From Extibacter muris (lineage in GTDB: Bacteria > Bacillota > Clostridia > Lachnospirales > Lachnospiraceae), in NCBI RefSeq assembly GCF_004345005.1, contig NZ_SMMX01000002.1, positions 62,001 through 126,000 of the forward strand: 64,000 nucleotides of DNA, read 5' to 3'. The notes beneath the pieces are model-generated. The model was not told the DNA's origin. It searched no databases and saw only the letters and a list, made by a program, of their open reading frames with translations. Positions 35,795 through 42,984 of the stretch are shown here, piece after piece. Position 1 is the first letter of the stretch. The number at the start of each line of letters is the position of its first letter. Made by a program: the position numbers and the translations under genes.

Positions 35795-35836
35795 GGCAGC
35801 TCCTTCCTATTAGATATTTTAAAGCCTCTGTTCAAA

Positions 35837-35910
35837 ACTACTTAAGTCTGAGACGGAAATCATGCATTTTTACTACATATAAGAAAAAATGAACATATCC
35901 TTAAGTAAAG
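35837..35910. promoter_or_regulatory. Possible LysR operator region
   Basis: Two copies of the CTTAAG palindrome lie in the divergent intergenic region: CTACTTAAGTCTG at about 35839-35851 and TCCTTAAGTAAAG at about 35899-35911, 60 bases apart. Paired sites are common for LysR proteins. Assignment rests only on position and symmetry. Confidence 0.4.
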
Positions 35911-36017
35911 CTGGCTTTTTTATCAGGACTTGTTTCTCTATTATAAACATATATGATAAATTATTGTCAAGCAAGTTATGAACAGGCGGCGGACAAAATG
36001 TAAGGAGGAGAAATCAT

Positions 36018-37688
36018 ATGGGAACAGAGTTTTGGAACGGGGCAGAAGCTGCCCACAGAAGGGTCATGATGAAAGCGGCAGGATATTCGGATACGGATAT
36101 CAGGAAGAAGCCCCACATCGGAGTGCCGAACTCTTATATGGCAGGCTCTCCGGGATCTGCACACCTGAGGCAGATAGCAGAAGCGGTGAAGGAAGGGATC
36201 TGGGCGGCCGGAGGCGTACCGGTCGAGTTCGGGATTCCGGCAACGTGCGGGAACATCGCCAATGGCGCGGAAGAGCTGAAGTATGAGCAGGTGGGGCGTG
36301 ACATCGTGGCGATGAGCGTCGAATTTGTCACGAGGGTACATAACTTTGACGGGCTCGCAATGATTGCTTCCTGCGACAATATCATAGCAGGATGCTATCT
36401 GGCGGCAATGCGTCTGGACATTCCGTCGATGATCGTAACAGGGGGTTCGATGCAGCCCGGACAGCACTGTGGGAAGACTGTCGTAGAAGCAGATCTGGAT
36501 GCCGCACGCTTTTCCGGGGCAGATGAGGAGTCGCTTATGGAGATGGAAGATAACGTATGCCCGTCCTTTGGGGCATGCCCGTCTATGGGGACTGCCAACA
36601 CGATGCAGATGCTCGGCGAAGTGCTTAATCTTGTTCTTCCGGGAACATCCACGATACCGGCTTCTGACAATGCGAAGCTCAGAAAGGCGAGAGAGGCCGG
36701 CATGTATGCGGTAGAGATGGCCAAGGCAGGGAGAAGGCCTTCAGAACTTATCACGAAAGAGGTGCTGCATAACGCCATCATGTTTGACATGGCGGTTGCG
36801 GGATCCACCAACGCGGTGCTCCACCTGTTGTCATACGGCTATGAACTAGGTATTGAGCTCACGCTGGAAGACTTTGAGAGATATGCCAAGGATATTCCGT
36901 GTATAAACGCCGTCGTACCGAGCGGGCCGTATACGGTCGTGGACTTCCACTATGCAGGCGGAGTGATGAACGTGATGAAGATGCTGGAGAGCAAGCTGTA
37001 CACGGATGCGCCCGGCATGTACGGGACGCCATGGTCTGATATGCTTGCAAAAGTGGCGCCTCAGGAAAATAAGGTCATCCACTCTTTGGAACGCCCTCTG
37101 TTCCATGAGCCGGGTCTTAAGATACTCAGGGGAAACCTGTCGCCGAATGGAGCCATCGTACGGCCTACGGCAGTTTATGAAGAAGTGAAATATATGAGAG
37201 GCAAGGCGAAAGTGTTCGAGGGGGACCGGGCAGCATTTGACGCTATCCAGGCAGGCGAGATCGTGCCCGGCGATATCATCGTCATCCGTTATGAGGGCTG
37301 CAAAGGTGCTCCGGGCATGAAGGAGCTGATGCTGAGCATAGATGCCCTTATCGGGCTCGGGCTGCACAAGAGTGTCGGATTGATTTCCGATGCCAGGTTC
37401 TCAGGTTTCAACTATGGGGCGATCATCGGCCACGTGTCACCGGAAGCCTATGACGGCGGCAATATCGCTCTTGTGCAAGACGGAGATGAGATTGTCATCG
37501 ATATCCCTGGAGGGGAAGTGTCCATGCTCGTTCCGGATGAAGAGCTGGCAAGGAGAAGAGAGAAGTGGGTATGCCCGCCGCTTAAGGAGGAAAAAGGCTG
37601 CCTCAACATCTATGCCAAGATGTGCCGGCCGGCAGAAGAAGGCGGGGCTATGCAGCCATGGGATCTTGGCGCCAGATTCAAAAGATAG
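36018..37688 (+). CDS. IlvD/Edd-family dehydratase, divergent paralogue
   Basis: A 556-residue dehydratase of the dihydroxyacid/6-phosphogluconate dehydratase family. Cysteines that can hold the iron-sulfur cluster are seen at C119 (ASCDN) and C187 (GACPSMGTANTM); the PGSAHL segment lacks the third cysteine of 2Fe-2S members. The usual CDK lysine that helps bind magnesium is Asn121, and the GVCDGIAMG block reads ATCGNIANG. C-terminal blocks (YEGCKGAPGMKEL, GLISDARFSGF, GHVSPEA) are normal. I doubt a simple role in valine/isoleucine synthesis because no other ilv genes are near and a LysR gene is divergent; a sugar-acid dehydratase is likely. AAGGAGG precedes the start. Confidence 0.85.
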   Translation: MGTEFWNGAEAAHRRVMMKAAGYSDTDIRKKPHIGVPNSYMAGSPGSAHLRQIAEAVKEGIWAAGGVPVEFGIPATCGNIANGAEELKYEQVGRDIVAMSVEFVTRVHNFDGLAMIASCDNIIAGCYLAAMRLDIPSMIVTGGSMQPGQHCGKTVVEADLDAARFSGADEESLMEMEDNVCPSFGACPSMGTANTMQMLGEVLNLVLPGTSTIPASDNAKLRKAREAGMYAVEMAKAGRRPSELITKEVLHNAIMFDMAVAGSTNAVLHLLSYGYELGIELTLEDFERYAKDIPCINAVVPSGPYTVVDFHYAGGVMNVMKMLESKLYTDAPGMYGTPWSDMLAKVAPQENKVIHSLERPLFHEPGLKILRGNLSPNGAIVRPTAVYEEVKYMRGKAKVFEGDRAAFDAIQAGEIVPGDIIVIRYEGCKGAPGMKELMLSIDALIGLGLHKSVGLISDARFSGFNYGAIIGHVSPEAYDGGNIALVQDGDEIVIDIPGGEVSMLVPDEELARRREKWVCPPLKEEKGCLNIYAKMCRPAEEGGAMQPWDLGARFKR

Positions 37689-37712
37689 AGTTCTGCAATC
37701 GTCTCATAATTA

Positions 37713-37752
37713 GTGTCCCGGGATACCAGACTTTCTGGCCTCCGGGACACTG
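37713..37752 (+). terminator. Hairpin after the IlvD-family gene, probable terminator
   Basis: AGTGTCCCGG at 37713-37722 pairs with CCGGGACACT at 37743-37752; an inner CCAG/CTGG pair extends the structure. No T-run follows, so it may protect the message end rather than terminate. Confidence 0.5.
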
Positions 37753-37825
37753 ATACCGGTAAAAGCCGTCTGTCAGGGCGGCGTCCGGATGGGATGAAAA
37801 AAGATGAAAAAATTGAGAAAATTTG

Positions 37826-37854
37826 TTGACATTTGGACCAAGTCATAGTAATAT
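37826..37854 (+). promoter_or_regulatory. Promoter of tRNA-Leu
   Basis: TTGACA at 37826-37831 and TAATAT at 37849-37854 with a 17-base spacer, 23 bases before the mature tRNA. Confidence 0.8.
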
Positions 37855-37877
37855 ATTCTTCGGACGGTTTAAGTCAT

Positions 37878-37962
37878 GCGGAAGTGTCGGAACTGGCAGA
37901 CGAGCAAGACTAAGGATCTTGTGAGCAATGCGCTCGTGTGGGTTCAAGTCCCATCTTCCGCA
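37878..37962 (+). tRNA. tRNA-Leu (anticodon AAG)
   Basis: An 85-base class II tRNA. The acceptor arms GCGGAAG and CTTCCGC pair fully, with discriminator A. The anticodon stem CAAGA/TCTTG closes the loop CTAAGGA, giving anticodon AAG, which reads CTT (and CTC if A34 becomes inosine). The long variable arm GAGC..GCTC and the T-arm TGGGTTCAAGTCCCA confirm leucine type. CCA is not encoded. A promoter precedes and a terminator follows, so it is a single-gene unit. Confidence 0.95.
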
Positions 37963-37972
37963 GTTTGCCGGA

Positions 37973-38014
37973 ATGCTGAGAAGCTTCAGAACAGAAGCTT
38001 CTCAGCATTTTTTT
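37973..38014 (+). terminator. Terminator of tRNA-Leu
   Basis: ATGCTGAGAAGCTT at 37973-37986 pairs perfectly with AAGCTTCTCAGCAT at 37995-38008, followed by seven T. Confidence 0.95.
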
Positions 38015-38169
38015 GTCCGCATATTGAGAAGATGGAACATAGACGGGTATTTTTGTAATAATACAATAATAATTGTCGAAATCCGGGGGATATGATGGTA
38101 GAATAGCCTTATAAGAAACTGTCGGAAGTTGATGTTGAAGACAGGATGAAACGAGGGAGGATGGTACAT

Positions 38170-38769
38170 ATGGAAACGATTATATGCCCAAAATGTGGAA
38201 AAGAGGTGAGCGGCAATTCAATATACTGCTCGTATTGCGGCTGTCCGATAAGCAGAGAAGCCGGATCTGGCAAAGAACAGATGTCCGGCACGCGCCGCAT
38301 AAAACGGAACAATATGATATTGATGATAGGGATAATTGCAGCCGTTATGTTAGGGATTGTGATTTTTGCCGTTCTTAAGCCCACCGGCAGCAAGGAATAC
38401 TGCGAAGGATTGAGATGGGGATCATCTGTCAGAACAGTAGAAAAGAAGTATCCGGATTGGACTTACGATGAGGACAACAGTTATTTTGACCTGGTAGATT
38501 CATTAGACGGATATCATTCAGAGGGCGATATGATAGACATGAATTTCTGCTTCGATGAGAATGATAAGCTGGAGAAGATTGAAGCCAGCATAGTCAGCGA
38601 AGATATAGGAGATGCCATTTTATATTATGTGGGCTACTTTAACAAAATCTATGATGAAGATTATGAAGCGACCTACAACACGAAATACAGGTGGTACGGG
38701 GATAAGACTAATATTTCCATGACTGCCACAGATGTCTTATTAGTAATTACATATGAAGACGCTAAGTAA
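38170..38769 (+). CDS. Zinc-ribbon membrane protein of unknown function
   Basis: A 199-residue protein. An N-terminal zinc ribbon (CPKCGKEV..YCSYCGCPI, residues 5-28) is followed by a linker and one membrane span (MILMIGIIAAVMLGIVIFAVL, about 48-68). The outer part is an acidic domain of about 130 residues with no family that I recognise. ATG 38170 follows GGGAGGATGG; an in-frame ATG at 38146 overlaps that site. It is followed by the degraded GGDEF fragment, with no partner gene. Zinc-ribbon plus single-span proteins of this kind are common in Clostridia and mostly uncharacterised. Confidence 0.72.
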   Translation: METIICPKCGKEVSGNSIYCSYCGCPISREAGSGKEQMSGTRRIKRNNMILMIGIIAAVMLGIVIFAVLKPTGSKEYCEGLRWGSSVRTVEKKYPDWTYDEDNSYFDLVDSLDGYHSEGDMIDMNFCFDENDKLEKIEASIVSEDIGDAILYYVGYFNKIYDEDYEATYNTKYRWYGDKTNISMTATDVLLVITYEDAK

Positions 38770-38771
38770 GG

Positions 38772-38978
38772 GCTGCGGCTGCTAATCCCTTGGTAGACAA
38801 GCTGCATCAGCCGATGGGCATCGATGATGGGACAGTAACGGCCACGGTCAGCATCGGGGCTTCCTACTACCCTGAAGACGGCAGAGATTTCTACGACTTA
38901 TACCGAAGGGCCGACAGCGCCTCTACCGCAGGAAGTCGATGAACCGCGACGGTTTCTGCCTTGCTGCCCGATTTGAAC
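38772..38978 (+). pseudogene. Decayed GGDEF (diguanylate cyclase) C-terminal fragment
   Basis: Translation from 38772 gives NPLVDKLHQPMGIDDG, then TATVSIGASYYPEDG and LYRRADSA, the typical C-terminal part of a GGDEF domain. One base is then missing: a shift at about 38919-38921 restores LYRRKSMNRDGF. There is no start, no GGDEF signature and no 5' part, so it is a remnant left by deletion. It lies directly after the zinc-ribbon gene and before a terminator, which was probably the original gene's own. Confidence 0.75.
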
Positions 38979-39024
38979 CACCGGCAGAGCGACAAGATAA
39001 AACTGAAAAATAAAAAAAAGATAG

Positions 39025-39060
39025 CGGAGGACATAGAGCAGATATGTCCTCCGTTTTTGT
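39025..39060 (+). terminator. Terminator after the GGDEF remnant
   Basis: CGGAGGACATA at 39025-39035 pairs perfectly with TATGTCCTCCG at 39043-39053, followed by TTTTTGT. Confidence 0.9.
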
Positions 39061-39229
39061 CTGCCTGGAACACCGTATAGAATAATACGCTGAGCTTGAG
39101 GGCATGTTAGTACTAAAAATGCGGGAAAAAGGAAAAGACTAATAATTCTGATGAATTAAAAAAATGCAATAAAAAGTCTAACATTATGTATCGCATGGTG
39201 TATAATGAAGTTAAATAATGGAAATTGCG

Positions 39230-39271
39230 ATAGGGGTCAGACCCCTGCTGCACTGGGGGACAGACCCCTAT
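39230..39271. repeat. REP-like GGGGTCAGACCCC palindromic element, copy 1
   Basis: ATAGGGGTCAGACCCCT at 39230-39246 is followed, after a short spacer, by GGGGGACAGACCCCTAT at 39255-39271, so the unit is a palindrome built of two smaller palindromes. A related copy lies at 61810-61858. It falls just before the ribosome site of the polyphosphate:AMP phosphotransferase gene and after a possible TATAAT at 39201, so it should be in that gene's leader RNA. In the 520-base gap 38770-39289 I see only this, the GGDEF remnant and its terminator. Confidence 0.7.
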
Positions 39272-39289
39272 GAAAATGGAGGGATTTGT

Positions 39290-40831
39290 ATGCTGGAGAA
39301 GTTGGATTTAACAAAATCATTGAGCAAGTCTGAATATAGGGATAAGATGTTGGAATTTGAGCCAAAACTTGGAAAACTACAGCGGGAGTGCCGGGAGCTT
39401 GGCATTCCGGTCATGATCGCTTTTGAAGGCTACGGTGCGGCCGGCAAGGGCGTGCAGATTAGCGAGCTCATCCAGGCTTTGGATCCGAGGGGCTTTGAAG
39501 TGCATGCAGTGAAGAATGAGACGGAGGAAGAACGGATGCATCCGTTCCTGTGGAGGTTCTGGACGAAGATGCCATCGAGAGGACGGATCGCAATCTATGA
39601 CAGCACATGGTACCGTAAGGTGCTCATCGACCGGTTCGATAAGAAGACGAAGAAGAAGGACCTGTCGGCGGCCTATGATTCTATCTGTTCTTTTGAGCAG
39701 CAGCTGACGGACGACGGCATGGTGCTGATCAAAATATTTCTGGCTATAGATAAGAAGGAACAGAAGAAGCGGTTCAAGAAGCTGCTGGAGTCTAAAGAGA
39801 CGGCGTGGAGAGTCAGCCAGGGAGACAGAAGGCGCAACAAGGATTTTGCGCGGTATGAAAAGATGAACGAAGATATGCTGGCCCGGACCGACACGGACTA
39901 TGCGCCCTGGAATATCGTGGAGGCGACAGACCGCCGGTTTGCCGCGGCGAAAATATATTCTATCGTAATCCAGGCACTGTCAGACCGTATCGAATGTGTG
40001 AGGAAAGAGATAGAAGAAAGAGAAAATGTCAAGGTATATACGGCCGAAGACCTTCAGGAGCTGTCGGGGGGAGAGGCAGATAAAGATAAGAGGCTTAAAG
40101 AGTCCATACTGGCGAAGGCAGACTTGAGCCTCACATACAGTAAAGAAGAGTATAAGAAGAGGCTGGAAAAGCTGCAGGACAAGATGGCAAAACTGCACGG
40201 AGAACTGTACCGGAGAAGGATACCGGTCGTGCTTGGATTTGAAGGATGGGACGCGGGAGGAAAAGGCGGCGCGATCAAACGGCTGACAGCCAAGATGGAT
40301 CCGAGAGGATATGTCGTGCGTCCTACGGCATCGCCAAATGATATCGAAAAGGCCCACCATTATCTGTGGCGGTTCTGGACAGCCATGCCGAAAGCGGGTC
40401 ACGTAGCCATATTCGACCGTACCTGGTACGGAAGGGTGATGGTAGAACGTATCGAAGGCTTCTGTACAAGAGGAGAGTGGCAGAGAGCCTATAAAGAGAT
40501 CAATGATATGGAAAAGGACCTGACAGATGCTGGCGCCATCGTAATGAAATTCTGGATGCAGATTGATAAAGAGGAACAGGAGCGCAGATTCAAAGCCCGC
40601 CAGGAGAATCCGGAAAAACAGTGGAAGATTACAGATGAAGACTGGAGGAACCGGGAGAAATGGGACCAGTATGAAGAGGCGGTCAATGAGATGCTCATAC
40701 GTACATCTACGGCTAAGGCCCCATGGATAGTCGTGGAAGGAAACTGCAAGTATTATGCAAGAATCAAAGTTCTAGAGTCGGTAGTGGACGCGATCGAAAA
40801 GCGTCTGGAGGCGGAAAAGAGGGATGATTGA
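39290..40831 (+). CDS. pap: Polyphosphate:AMP phosphotransferase (tandem PPK2 domains)
   Basis: A 513-residue protein with two PPK2 domains. PPK2 class II enzymes make ADP from AMP and polyphosphate. Domain 1 (about 25-240) has the Walker A-like FEGYGAAGKG and DSTWYRKVL. Domain 2 (about 285-505) has FEGWDAGGKGG and the better conserved FDRTWYGRVMVERIEGF. In characterised tandem PAP proteins the C-terminal domain holds the activity, and the residue loss in domain 1 agrees. ATG 39290 sits behind GGAGGG; the open frame further upstream crosses the palindromic repeat. The next gene overlaps its stop by one base. Confidence 0.9.
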   Translation: MLEKLDLTKSLSKSEYRDKMLEFEPKLGKLQRECRELGIPVMIAFEGYGAAGKGVQISELIQALDPRGFEVHAVKNETEEERMHPFLWRFWTKMPSRGRIAIYDSTWYRKVLIDRFDKKTKKKDLSAAYDSICSFEQQLTDDGMVLIKIFLAIDKKEQKKRFKKLLESKETAWRVSQGDRRRNKDFARYEKMNEDMLARTDTDYAPWNIVEATDRRFAAAKIYSIVIQALSDRIECVRKEIEERENVKVYTAEDLQELSGGEADKDKRLKESILAKADLSLTYSKEEYKKRLEKLQDKMAKLHGELYRRRIPVVLGFEGWDAGGKGGAIKRLTAKMDPRGYVVRPTASPNDIEKAHHYLWRFWTAMPKAGHVAIFDRTWYGRVMVERIEGFCTRGEWQRAYKEINDMEKDLTDAGAIVMKFWMQIDKEEQERRFKARQENPEKQWKITDEDWRNREKWDQYEEAVNEMLIRTSTAKAPWIVVEGNCKYYARIKVLESVVDAIEKRLEAEKRDD

Positions 40832-41853
40832 TGAGAAACCATGAGGTGACGGAAATACAGCCCTTGCTGACAGAAGACGGCTCTCTCAGAGAGCCCGGGT
40901 GGTCGAAAAGGCTCGTACAGCAGTATGACAGGCGCCAGATCAAGGCGCCCAGGTTCAGGATCAAAGAATGGGATTACTATCTTGTGCTGAACGAAGATTA
41001 TGCAGGGGCGTTTACCATATCGGATGACGGCTATATCGGACTGCAGTCCGTCTCGCTGCTGAATTTTAAGGAAGGGTGGGAACATACAGAGACGATACTG
41101 AATGCATTTCCGATGGGAAGATTAGCCCTGCCTGCCACTTCAGAGTCAGGCGATACCGTATACAGGGACCGGCGTCTGCAGATGAGCTTTGCGGTCAGTG
41201 AAGGGCAGCGCCGCATCACGTGCCGCTTTGAGAACTTTTATAATGGAAAGCCTTTCTCATGCGATATCCTGCTCCATCAGCCCGACATGGACACGATGGT
41301 GATTGCGACACCGTGGAAGAATAAAAAGACGGCATTCTACTATAACCAGAAGATAAACTGCATGAAAGCGGAAGGAACCATGCATTATGATGGAAAAACT
41401 TATACGTTCCGTCCAAAGTCCGACTACGGAACGCTCGACTGGGGCCGGGGCGTGTGGACATATGACAACCGGTGGTACTGGAGTTCCGGCAATGCCACGG
41501 TTGACGGGGCGCCCTTTGGGTTCAATATCGGATACGGGTTCGGAGATACTTCGGCAGCTTCCGAAAATATGTTATTTTACGGCGGCAAGTGTCATAAATT
41601 AGATGATGTGACCTTCCATATTCCTGAGGAGGATTATATGAAGCCGTGGACATTCACGTCAAGCGACGGACGGTTCGAGATGGACTTTGAACCGGTTCTT
41701 GACAGGGCGGCCAGGACATCAGCCCTCGTCATCGTGACAGATCAGCATCAGGTGTTCGGCAAAATGAGCGGACGTGCGGTACTGGACGACGGGAAAGTGA
41801 TAGAAGTAAAAGATATGATGTGTTTTGCAGAAGATGTACATAACAGGTATTAA
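40831..41853 (+). CDS. DUF2804 domain protein
   Basis: A 340-residue protein of the DUF2804 family, unknown function. Recognised by TEDGSLREPGWSKRLVQQYDR near the start, then LVLNEDYAGAFTISDDGYIG, GTLDWGRGVWTYDNRWYWSSG and the C-terminal GRAVLDDGKVIEVKDM. The rich beta content and conserved Trp/Tyr/Asp pairs suggest a lipocalin- or carotenoid-hydratase-like barrel, but no activity is known. It starts with TGATG overlap on the PAP stop and lies 18 bases before dgt, so it belongs to the same transcript. Confidence 0.85.
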   Translation: MRNHEVTEIQPLLTEDGSLREPGWSKRLVQQYDRRQIKAPRFRIKEWDYYLVLNEDYAGAFTISDDGYIGLQSVSLLNFKEGWEHTETILNAFPMGRLALPATSESGDTVYRDRRLQMSFAVSEGQRRITCRFENFYNGKPFSCDILLHQPDMDTMVIATPWKNKKTAFYYNQKINCMKAEGTMHYDGKTYTFRPKSDYGTLDWGRGVWTYDNRWYWSSGNATVDGAPFGFNIGYGFGDTSAASENMLFYGGKCHKLDDVTFHIPEEDYMKPWTFTSSDGRFEMDFEPVLDRAARTSALVIVTDQHQVFGKMSGRAVLDDGKVIEVKDMMCFAEDVHNRY

Positions 41854-41871
41854 AAGAGCGGAGGATTGAGG

Positions 41872-42879
41872 ATGACGATCAGGGAACAGCTGGAACGAAG
41901 GGAAATCGAATACTTGAGTCCATATGCTACGCTGAGCAAGGATTCCCGGGGAAGGAAGAAAGAAGAGGAAGAATGTGACATCCGGCCCGTATTCCAGCGG
42001 GACAGAGACAGGATCCTGCACTGCAAGGCGTTCCGGAGGCTGAAACAGAAGACGCAGGTGTTCCTGCTTCCGAAAGGGGACCACTACCGCACGCGGCTCA
42101 CCCATACGCTGGAAGTCTCGCAGAATGCCAGGACAGTGGCCAAGGCGCTGCGCCTGAACGAAGATCTGGTGGAGGCCATCGCACTGGGCCATGATCTCGG
42201 GCATACGCCGTTCGGCCATGCGGGAGAGCGGGCGCTTAACGATGTCAATTCAGACGGGTTCCGCCACAATGAACAGAGTGTCAGGGTAGTAGAATGCCTG
42301 GAGAAGCAGGGCGAAGGCCTGAACCTTACGTGGGAGGTACTCGACGGGATATTGAACCATAAGTCCAGCGGCAGCCCCCACACGCTGGAAGGGCAGATCG
42401 TACAGCTGTCGGATAAGATTGCCTATATCAACCATGACATAGATGATGCCGTACGGGGAGGCATCCTGAAGGAGGAAGATATTCCTGCCAGGTATACGGA
42501 TGTACTGGGCAATACGACCAAAGTGAGGCTCGATACGATGATCCACAATGTCATCACCAGCAGCATGGACCAGCCAAAGATCAGCATGTCGCATGAGGTG
42601 CAAGAAGCTACGCTCGGACTTCGGAGATTCATGTTTGAGAACGTATACCAGAATCCTACGGCAAAGGGTGAAGAAGTCAAGGCTGTCAATATGATTACCA
42701 ACTTGTATGAGTATTATATAAGGCATATGGAACTTCTGCCCGCACAGTATCTGTCCATGATGGATGCAAACGGGGTGAGCCAAGAACAGATCGTGTGTGA
42801 TTACATTGCCGGAATGACGGATACATACGCAGTAAAGAAGTTTGAAGAATTTTTTGTACCGGAATCTTGGAAAATTTAA
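41872..42879 (+). CDS. dgt: Deoxyguanosinetriphosphate triphosphohydrolase-like protein
   Basis: A 335-residue HD-domain nucleotidase that removes triphosphate from dGTP or other dNTPs. The N terminus has FQRDRDRILHCKAFRRLKQKTQV and HYRTRLTHTLEV; the HD motif is LGHDLGHTPFGHAGE, and DKIAYINHDIDDA follows. Its length fits the short Firmicute form. ATG 41872 lies just after GGAGGATTGAGG. The gene is immediately upstream of dnaG, a common arrangement in Clostridia, where nucleotide control and replication genes share a transcript. Confidence 0.93.
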   Translation: MTIREQLERREIEYLSPYATLSKDSRGRKKEEEECDIRPVFQRDRDRILHCKAFRRLKQKTQVFLLPKGDHYRTRLTHTLEVSQNARTVAKALRLNEDLVEAIALGHDLGHTPFGHAGERALNDVNSDGFRHNEQSVRVVECLEKQGEGLNLTWEVLDGILNHKSSGSPHTLEGQIVQLSDKIAYINHDIDDAVRGGILKEEDIPARYTDVLGNTTKVRLDTMIHNVITSSMDQPKISMSHEVQEATLGLRRFMFENVYQNPTAKGEEVKAVNMITNLYEYYIRHMELLPAQYLSMMDANGVSQEQIVCDYIAGMTDTYAVKKFEEFFVPESWKI

Positions 42880-42925
42880 AGGAAATCTAATAGTTTTGTC
42901 GAATACTATATATGAGGACATTTTT

Positions 42926-42958
42926 ACCCGGAGCAGTATAAATGTATCTGCGCCGGGT
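42926..42958 (+). promoter_or_regulatory. Hairpin between dgt and dnaG
   Basis: ACCCGG at 42926-42931 with GCAG at 42933-42936 pairs with CTGC at 42948-42951 and CCGGGT at 42953-42958, leaving single unpaired bases A and G. No T-run follows. Hairpins before dnaG in the rpsU-dnaG-rpoD operon of other bacteria act as attenuators or processing sites; the same is possible here. Confidence 0.5.
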
Positions 42959-42984
42959 ATCTCAGCGTATATATAGGAGGGGCG

